Positions 5,987 to 11,388 of a stretch of DNA of 11,388 nucleotides are shown here, piece by piece. The translations under genes and the position numbers were made by a program. Each line of letters begins with the position of its first letter. Position 1 is the first letter of the stretch. The DNA is taken from positions 1 through 11,388 of the forward strand of contig NZ_CALIIS010000057.1 of assembly GCF_938017705.1 (NCBI RefSeq), written 5' to 3'. This DNA is from an uncultured Campylobacter sp. Lineage in GTDB: Bacteria > Campylobacterota > Campylobacteria > Campylobacterales > Campylobacteraceae. A model generated the notes under the pieces. The model had not been told where the DNA came from, searched no databases, and saw only the letters and a list, made by a program, of their open reading frames with translations.

Positions 5987-7089
5987 TGCAGCTCCTCAGT
6001 TGATCTATTATTTTCAAATACCTGTTTGTAAATTTTTTCCACTTTACAAACCGCAACGCCGATATCAAATTTATCTTTAAAATTTAGCAACGCTTCACCC
6101 TGCATTTTACCGTATATTTTCTCATCGTTTAATAAAATTTCTATATCCCGGCACGCCTGCCGTGCACTCTCAAACAAAAACCCGTTTTTGCTGTTTTCTA
6201 CGACTTCGTTATTTCCCACGACGTTTGTCGCCACTATCGGGATACCGAGCGACTGCGCCTCTATGAGCGCATAAGGTAGCCCCTCCCACCTGGAAGTAGA
6301 CAGATAGACATCCGTAGCGGATAGATACGCGGGTATTTTATCGGTAAAGCCCGTAAAGATTATATTTGCACCGTCTTTTTGCGCCATAAATTCAAATTTT
6401 ACCCTATCGTCGCCGTCGCCGAGCCACAAAAAAACGATGTCTGAGTTGTCTTTAAAATTTTTAGCTATCTCGTATGCCAAAGACATATTTTTCGCATAAT
6501 CAAATCTCGAAATAGTCGTAACTACCCTTTTTCCCGATAGATTAAATTTTATCTTGGCATTATCGTCTTTCAAAAGAGCTTTTATGCCGTTATATACGAC
6601 CTCGCACTTACTTTTTTTAAATAGTCTAAGCTTTAAACAAGCCTCATTTTCGCTCTTTGAGACATTTATAAATTTATCGGTAAATAACGTTAAAAATCGC
6701 TCCAAAAAAATATACGCGCTCTTTTTCAAAAGGCCGTATTCTCCGACATGAACGCCGTGTAAAGTATGGACTATTTTTAGCCTTGGATTTAAAATTTTAA
6801 GTATCCGCGAATAGATGCCTGCGCCCTTACCATGGGAATGGACTATCTCTATATCGTTATCTTTTATAAATTTATTCAGCCCGAGGAGCTTTTTTACGCT
6901 AAATTTTCTATGCGGCAGGACAAATATATCTTCAACCTTTTTTGACTCGCTCCACAGATCATAATAGGGCCTATCTTGCGGACAAGCAAGATATATCTCT
7001 ATATCACTAGATAAATTATTTATAAGCAGATCAACGTGTTTTGGACCACCGCCGTGATCGGCTCTAAGCGTGATAAATAAAATTTTCAT
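5983..7089 (-). CDS. GT4-family glycosyltransferase
   Basis: A complete 368-residue retaining GT4 enzyme. The N-terminal acceptor domain opens with the strand-loop MKILFITLRADHGGGPKHV and continues with IVHSHGKGAGIYSRIL (82-97) and HTLHGVHVGEYG (108-119), all typical of the exopolysaccharide EpsD/EpsF-like branch. The C-terminal donor domain shows VVTTISRFDYAKN (189-201), FLWLGDGDD (220-228), IIFTGF (243-248) and the E-x7-E signature as E269-GLPYALI-E277. The start overlaps the preceding stop as ATGA. The 3' end carries the GAGGAG Shine-Dalgarno of the next gene inside its own last codons, so translation of the pair is likely coupled. Role: transfer of one hexose-type residue during assembly of the lipid-linked repeat unit. 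Sugar identity unknown. Confidence 0.92.
   Translation of the reverse strand: MKILFITLRADHGGGPKHVDLLINNLSSDIEIYLACPQDRPYYDLWSESKKVEDIFVLPHRKFSVKKLLGLNKFIKDNDIEIVHSHGKGAGIYSRILKILNPRLKIVHTLHGVHVGEYGLLKKSAYIFLERFLTLFTDKFINVSKSENEACLKLRLFKKSKCEVVYNGIKALLKDDNAKIKFNLSGKRVVTTISRFDYAKNMSLAYEIAKNFKDNSDIVFLWLGDGDDRVKFEFMAQKDGANIIFTGFTDKIPAYLSATDVYLSTSRWEGLPYALIEAQSLGIPIVATNVVGNNEVVENSKNGFLFESARQACRDIEILLNDEKIYGKMQGEALLNFKDKFDIGVAVCKVEKIYKQVFENNRSTEELQ
5992..5997 (-). promoter_or_regulatory. Strong Shine-Dalgarno for the WbaZ-like gene
   Basis: GAGGAG lies five bases before the ATG at 5986 and inside the last codons of the preceding glycosyltransferase. Together with the ATGA stop/start overlap it suggests translational coupling, and it fixes the start of the WbaZ-like gene. 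Confidence 0.8.
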
Positions 7090-8234
7090 TTTTCTTTCTT
7101 TAATGACGAACCGGCAAGCAATTCCTTAAGTCTGCCCAGCCACGTCATTTTTTCCAGATCAAGAGGTCTCCTCTCTTCTTTGTTTGAAATACAGCTCAAA
7201 AACTCCTCTTTATCTTCCGCGAAATGCACATAATCAGCCATATCTTTAATCTGTTCCCACTCTACGCTGACGACTTTTAATCCACAGGCAAGATACTCAT
7301 ACATCTTTAAAGGATTTATACTATTTACGAGATCAGGATAATCTTTAACATTAAAAGGAATAATACCCACCTGCGAATTATATAAAAACGCAGGGATCTT
7401 AGCGTATGGAATAGAGCCTAAAATATGGACATTTTTTAGCTTTTTAAGTAAAGATAAGTCTTTTTGCTCCGGACCTATTATAATAAAACTATAATTTGGC
7501 AAATTTTTAGCACAGTAATATACTAAATCCACATCAAACCAATCATGTATTGCCCCTACGTAAATTACCCTAGGTTCAGGAATATCTTCAAGCTCCTGCG
7601 GCAAAGATCTGTCTGCCGTTTTAAAAAAATCAAGATCAATGCCATTTGACACATATTTCATTTTAGATTTATCTTTTATCTCGGTGTATTTTTCTTTTAA
7701 ATTTTTTGCCGTATATACTACCGTATCCACGCTATTTGCGATCTTTATCTCGGCGTCAAACTGCGCGTCCGAAACCGCATTAAAGCCTTTTGAATAATCA
7801 GCTATCCTTAAAATCGATTTCTTATAAGCTATAGCATCTAGCAAAAAGCCAAACAATGGGCTATCAAACCACAATATATCAACCTCGTCAAAACCACGCT
7901 CCCTTATAAAATTTAATAAATTTGGATACGTAAAATTTTGCCAATTATTTAAAACGAAATTTGATGATAGAAATGGCTTATTTTGAGGAGTAAAAAGGGA
8001 GCGCGGAACATAATAAAAAATGCCACGCGCGCTTTCGCCTCCTTTTTTATAAATTCTTTCCCGCTCTTTTAATTCGTTACTATTTGCAAAAATTTTATGT
8101 ATCGGCGAGATAGGATTTGAGATAAAAAGCACCTCATACCCTAGCTTTTCAAACGCTCTGGCATAGTGATGACTGCCGACCTGAAACGGCGAAGTATAGT
8201 AATTCGCAACGGCCATTAAAACTTTTTTAGACAT
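7086..8234 (-). CDS. GT-B glycosyltransferase, GumK/TuaH-like
   Basis: A 382-residue GT-B fold transferase, less canonical than its neighbours. The N-terminal domain begins KKVLMAVANYYTSPFQVGSHHYARAF (roughly residues 3-28), with the HHYARAF acceptor-side helix seen in GumK/TuaH-type enzymes. It continues with LWFDSP (121-126) and the inter-domain stretch ILRIADYSKGFNAV (141-154), where GumK has a comparable R-A-D/S segment. The donor domain shows YVSNGID (194-200), VIYVGAIHDWFDVD (223-236), IIIGPE and NPLKMYEYLACGLKVVS (307-323). The lysine and tyrosine-glutamate of the last stretch occupy the usual nucleotide-sugar contact region. GumK is a glucuronosyltransferase. If the match holds, a glucuronate in the product would suit the uronate-type lyase encoded just upstream, but that link is inference. 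The start overlaps the lyase stop by 8 bases and the stop overlaps the next start as ATGA. Other GT4-like specificities remain possible. Confidence 0.85.
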   Translation of the reverse strand: MSKKVLMAVANYYTSPFQVGSHHYARAFEKLGYEVLFISNPISPIHKIFANSNELKERERIYKKGGESARGIFYYVPRSLFTPQNKPFLSSNFVLNNWQNFTYPNLLNFIRERGFDEVDILWFDSPLFGFLLDAIAYKKSILRIADYSKGFNAVSDAQFDAEIKIANSVDTVVYTAKNLKEKYTEIKDKSKMKYVSNGIDLDFFKTADRSLPQELEDIPEPRVIYVGAIHDWFDVDLVYYCAKNLPNYSFIIIGPEQKDLSLLKKLKNVHILGSIPYAKIPAFLYNSQVGIIPFNVKDYPDLVNSINPLKMYEYLACGLKVVSVEWEQIKDMADYVHFAEDKEEFLSCISNKEERRPLDLEKMTWLGRLKELLAGSSLKKEK

Positions 8235-10329
8235 TTTCCATCAACTTTCCATACCCATTTGAATAAAACTCAAATTTACTATAATAAAATTCCCTATTTG
8301 CCATATCGATAATCTCCAATTTGTCCTCTTTTATCTCAAATTTTCTAATAATTTTTACGCCCTTGTATTCTACGGCTAGGCTTATAAAATTTTCTCCGAA
8401 ATCCGCCACTCCGCATCTACACTCCGCAAACATTCCAAATAGTCCTATCGCTCCCTCGCCCCAACTATTTTGTTCCAAATCGCCTATAATCGGCACGTTG
8501 TGCGCTTTGACGCTTCTAAATTCATTTCTCCTATCTGGAAGCGGCGTATAAAGATAGGTACCGGGATCTCTTGCTATATCCAGCCCGTCTACCCACAGCT
8601 CGTAGCTCAGCTTATCGTTGTGCGTATGTCCGCCGTGACCCCTTTGCCCAAGCGGCGTAGCGCAGACGGCGAGGTAAAATTTGCTAGATTTGAAGATAAA
8701 AATTCCGCTGTCCGGATAAAATAGATTTTTGATCTCTTGCGAATTTGAAATTTTAAATTCCATACTTTTTCGGTGCGGCAGTTCGCTAAATTTTACGCCC
8801 GAAGCGATCGGACTTTTATATGTTTTATCTCCTGCTTGCAGCGTGCGCTCCGCAAGAGCTCTCGCAAAACTCCTCTCAAAGCGCATATCATTTTTAAATA
8901 TCTCATCATCGAAAATTCCGCCCATACAGCTAATTAGCGTGGAGTGGTTTAAGATATTTTCGTCCCAAAAGGGCTCGTCGCTGCCCTCAAAGCCGCTTAA
9001 ATTTAGATATTTTTGCACGACTTGTTCGTTGCTCAAGAACTCGCCGTTTGGGCTAAATTTAAAAAACCTGCCGCTGTCGTTATCGCCAAATTGCGGTACT
9101 TCGCCGTTTGGTTTTGTAATGTCCGCGGTAAATCTGCCGATTTTATACAATCTGTCCACGAACCACTGCGGCAGCGATATTTGTCCGTTTAAAATTTTAA
9201 ATTCCTGCTCCTCCGGCGGCAAGAGTTTCGGCCTTTCGCGCCAAAGCTTTGCGTCGTAATTTTGCAAAGATGAAATTTTCTCGCTTTTTAGACCCAGTAT
9301 CAGAGCCGTAGAATACGCCATTAGCTCGCCGCTTAAGCGGTGATAACTCGTAGAGCTCTCAAAATTTCCGCCGTCTTCGTAAAATTCCTTTTTCATTTCG
9401 CAGGTTATCTCTTGCACGGCAAACGCTAGCCACGCGTCCGTCTCGCCGCCGCCGTCCAAATACGCGCAAGCTTGCAGCAGCCCCGCGATGTCGCTTAAAT
9501 AGTGATTTGACGTAAGATGCGGCGAATACTCCAGATTATTTACGATGTGAAGCGCGTGCTCGTAGACGCTATTTGAAAAGGTTTGCTTGAAATTTTGATC
9601 TAAAATTCCACCCTCATCCATCTGGCAAAACATATCGTAAGCCGCCAGCATGTTGGCGACCCTGATACCCACGTCCATCGTGCAGGTCCAATTTACGCCC
9701 ATTCTAGGCGGATTATTGTGGATAAAATCTAAAATTTGGTTTTTAAATTCTTTTAAATTTTGCTCTTTTAAACTCGGATCCGTCATCGCAAAAATAGCAA
9801 GCTGCGGCAAGTGCTGAAACCTCGCAAGCTCCCACGGCACCTTTATATCGCTGCCGGGCTTATGGGCTATGCGCTGATCTTTGTACCACCTTTTCTCGCT
9901 CCACCGAAAGCCGCTTTTGAAATCCTTTTGCCAATCGATCGGCTCGTAGCTCTCGGAAACGTCCTTGGGCGCATTAAAAGGCGCCGCGACATTCATATCG
10001 TATTTGTATCCCTCAAGCCCGAGCGCCGCGCTATCATAGCTATTTTTCACCCACCCGCTACCGAGCAGATCAAATTTATGCTCGATATACATTTTGGATA
10101 GATATTTTGCGACATCCAGATCGATATTTGACAGGTCGAGCTCTTTTATATTTATGTAGCTAGTTTTTATGATCGGAACGTTAAAATTTATGTGAGTATT
10201 GCCCAGCATATCGCATATTTTTTGGAATTTATTCTTTGCAGTATTTAAAATTTTATTAGTTATTTTTGCGGCCAACTCATCAAGCGGCATTGATCTGGCT
10301 TTTTTGAGATAATAAGAAATCCTACTCAT
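8227..10329 (-). CDS. Heparinase II/III-like (alginate lyase-like) polysaccharide lyase family protein
   Basis: A 700-residue protein of the heparinase II/III superfamily, whose characterised members cleave uronic-acid polysaccharides by beta-elimination. The N-terminal half (about 80-350) is the helical toroid: ARFQHLPQLAIFA (169-181), NWTCTMDVGIRVANML (213-228), TSNHYLSD (273-280) and STSYHRL (326-332). The C-terminal half (about 380-695) is the beta-sandwich with the hallmark GHGGHTHNDKLSYEL (564-578) and DPGTYLYT (588-595). Asn275, Tyr329/His330 and His568 or His570 are candidates for the Asn-Tyr-His catalytic set of PL12-type enzymes, by position only. No signal peptide is seen: residues 1-12 are charged rather than hydrophobic. 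The protein may therefore act in the cytoplasm or be exported unconventionally. ATG overlaps the upstream stop (ATGAGTAG) and the stop overlaps the next start (ATGTCTAA). It may be a lyase that trims or releases the polymer, or a non-catalytic modifier; fold is sure, activity inferred. Confidence 0.9.
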   Translation of the reverse strand: MSRISYYLKKARSMPLDELAAKITNKILNTAKNKFQKICDMLGNTHINFNVPIIKTSYINIKELDLSNIDLDVAKYLSKMYIEHKFDLLGSGWVKNSYDSAALGLEGYKYDMNVAAPFNAPKDVSESYEPIDWQKDFKSGFRWSEKRWYKDQRIAHKPGSDIKVPWELARFQHLPQLAIFAMTDPSLKEQNLKEFKNQILDFIHNNPPRMGVNWTCTMDVGIRVANMLAAYDMFCQMDEGGILDQNFKQTFSNSVYEHALHIVNNLEYSPHLTSNHYLSDIAGLLQACAYLDGGGETDAWLAFAVQEITCEMKKEFYEDGGNFESSTSYHRLSGELMAYSTALILGLKSEKISSLQNYDAKLWRERPKLLPPEEQEFKILNGQISLPQWFVDRLYKIGRFTADITKPNGEVPQFGDNDSGRFFKFSPNGEFLSNEQVVQKYLNLSGFEGSDEPFWDENILNHSTLISCMGGIFDDEIFKNDMRFERSFARALAERTLQAGDKTYKSPIASGVKFSELPHRKSMEFKISNSQEIKNLFYPDSGIFIFKSSKFYLAVCATPLGQRGHGGHTHNDKLSYELWVDGLDIARDPGTYLYTPLPDRRNEFRSVKAHNVPIIGDLEQNSWGEGAIGLFGMFAECRCGVADFGENFISLAVEYKGVKIIRKFEIKEDKLEIIDMANREFYYSKFEFYSNGYGKLMENV

Positions 10330-11388
10330 TGCTTATGGCCTTTAAAATTTTATCCACATGCCTATCCCACGTGTATTTTTGGATCACTTCATCCCTGGCG
10401 CTACCGCCCAGGCGCTGCCTTAGCTCGCTATCATCTACAAGCTCCTTCATGGCAGTCGCCAGCTCGTCTATATTCCCAGGCTCTACCATATAGGCGGTTT
10501 TACCCTGTTCTAAAATTTCAGACATCTGAGCCATATCGCTGCATATTATGGCTTTGCCCATAGCCATGTATTCAAATAGCTTGGTGGGGCTTCCAAAAAA
10601 CTCGCTTCCGTCTGGATTTGGTATGGTGGCATTAATCAAAATATCGCAAGCGTTTAAAAATTTCGCCCCCTGATCTTGCAGAATTAGCCCCGCTAGTGCG
10701 ACGTTTTCTTGCAATCCAAATTCTAAAATATATTTTTTTACAACTGGCATTCTAACACCGTCACCTATCATAAAGAGCTTTGCTTTATTTTTATACTCAG
10801 GATATTTTTCTAGCAACCTGCCAAAAGCCAAAGCTATGTTTTCAGCTCCGTGCCACTGCCCAAACGTCCCTATAAAGCCAATTATGATTTTATTTTCGAG
10901 ATTATATTTTTGTTTTACATCATCGCATTTTATCTGCGAATTATATTTACTTTCATCAATACCATTTGGATTTACGATTATTTTGTTTTCATTCACTCCA
11001 AATTTTAAAATAATATCTTTTAGCGCATCGGAAACTACGACTATATAGGCTGCGTTATTTAAATTATATTTTTCTATAACAGAAACGATAGGAAGTTTGA
11101 AAATTTTATAGTAAATAGTTTTAAAAATTCGTTTTAAAAACGTATCGTTATTTTTCCAATTTTTAATCTTCCATACGTCCGATGAATTAAATTCTAAAAT
11201 GAATGGGATATTTTTCATCTTTGCTATATATGCCCCGCAAAAGCTAAATCCATTATATCTTTGATATATTGCATCGACCTTTAAATTTTTACAGTATTTA
11301 ATTATTTTAAAATTATCAAAATAATTTTCCAATTCATTTCTTGATATTTTTAAAACATATTTGTCAATATCGGACATTCTATATTTTG
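10322..11388 (-). CDS. GT4-family glycosyltransferase, 5' end cut by window edge
   Basis: A retaining GT-B glycosyltransferase that would add one sugar from a nucleotide-sugar donor to the growing lipid-linked glycan at the cytoplasmic face of the membrane. About 354 codons are visible and the frame stays open to the window edge. The first Met (at 11377) sits inside the N-terminal Rossmann domain, and the usual opening strand (MKILYI-like) is absent, so the true start lies outside. Visible parts, numbered from that Met: acceptor-domain stretch IPFILEFNSSDVW (about 56-68), hinge-proximal NPNGID (about 138-143), donor-domain opening IGFIGTFGQWHGAEN (about 165-179), MIGDG, and the donor-binding SPTKLFEYMAMG that replaces a strict E-x7-E motif. 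The 3' end overlaps the heparinase-like gene by 8 bases. The 5' half is visibly more AT-rich than the 3' half. Family is certain; the donor and acceptor sugars cannot be read from sequence. Confidence 0.88.
   Translation of the reverse strand, partial: KYRMSDIDKYVLKISRNELENYFDNFKIIKYCKNLKVDAIYQRYNGFSFCGAYIAKMKNIPFILEFNSSDVWKIKNWKNNDTFLKRIFKTIYYKIFKLPIVSVIEKYNLNNAAYIVVVSDALKDIILKFGVNENKIIVNPNGIDESKYNSQIKCDDVKQKYNLENKIIIGFIGTFGQWHGAENIALAFGRLLEKYPEYKNKAKLFMIGDGVRMPVVKKYILEFGLQENVALAGLILQDQGAKFLNACDILINATIPNPDGSEFFGSPTKLFEYMAMGKAIICSDMAQMSEILEQGKTAYMVEPGNIDELATAMKELVDDSELRQRLGGSARDEVIQKYTWDRHVDKILKAISNE

Noticed and set aside
8729..9259. 176-residue plus-strand frame
   Set aside because: It is antisense to the well-supported heparinase-like gene, has no recognisable motif, and arises from that gene's codon pattern.
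1..11388. tRNA, rRNA, CRISPR array or intact insertion sequence
   Set aside because: No cloverleaf-type sequence, regularly spaced repeats or transposase frame was seen on either strand.

Overview
The window looks like a Campylobacter-type epsilonproteobacterial chromosome. This is inferred from the constant AAAATTT-type words, the mixed composition (GC-richer metabolic genes beside very AT-rich accessory DNA) and the gene families present. The composition fits the oral, higher-GC species (C. showae/rectus/gracilis/curvus group) better than C. jejuni, but the species cannot be fixed by eye. Every supported gene lies on the minus strand, so the window reads from right to left.

Region 1 (11388 down to 2193) is a compact surface-polysaccharide operon of seven genes. 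In transcription order they are: a GT4 glycosyltransferase cut by the window edge; a 700-residue heparinase II/III-like (alginate-lyase-like) protein; a GumK/TuaH-like GT-B glycosyltransferase; a second GT4 glycosyltransferase; a WbaZ-like (mannosyl)transferase; ManC, the bifunctional GDP-mannose pyrophosphorylase/phosphomannose isomerase; and a WbaP-type polyprenyl-phosphate sugar-1-phosphate transferase. Successive genes overlap by 8, 8, 4, 4 and 8 bases, and the last pair is separated by one base, so the block must be transcribed together and is probably translationally coupled. Together the genes would start a glycan on undecaprenyl phosphate (WbaP-like), supply GDP-mannose (ManC) and add at least four sugars (four GT-B enzymes). 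The heparinase-like protein may trim or modify the polymer. No flippase, polymerase, ABC exporter or chain-length regulator is in the window; these would lie upstream or elsewhere.

Region 2 (about 1940 to 2192) is intergenic. It holds a weak terminator candidate, a 14-base direct repeat and an 18-base AT palindrome.

Region 3 (1 to 1938) is a decayed accessory region. It contains two broken fragments of RTX-type (calcium-binding, type I-secreted) proteins around one intact AT-rich gene for a four-helix membrane protein. The upstream fragment (1938 to about 1655) carries an FrpC-like stretch split by a single-base frameshift and is followed by a dispersed palindromic repeat of the 'CATTGCGAGCGAAGCAATC' type. 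The downstream pseudogene (757 to 41) has a good ribosome binding site, a premature stop at codon 27, two opposite frameshifts, and three RTX nonapeptides at its C-terminus. The arrangement RTX remnant / membrane protein / RTX gene, with very tight spacing, suggests a tandem cassette of RTX exoproteins and partner membrane proteins. I found no RNA genes, CRISPR arrays or intact insertion sequence.
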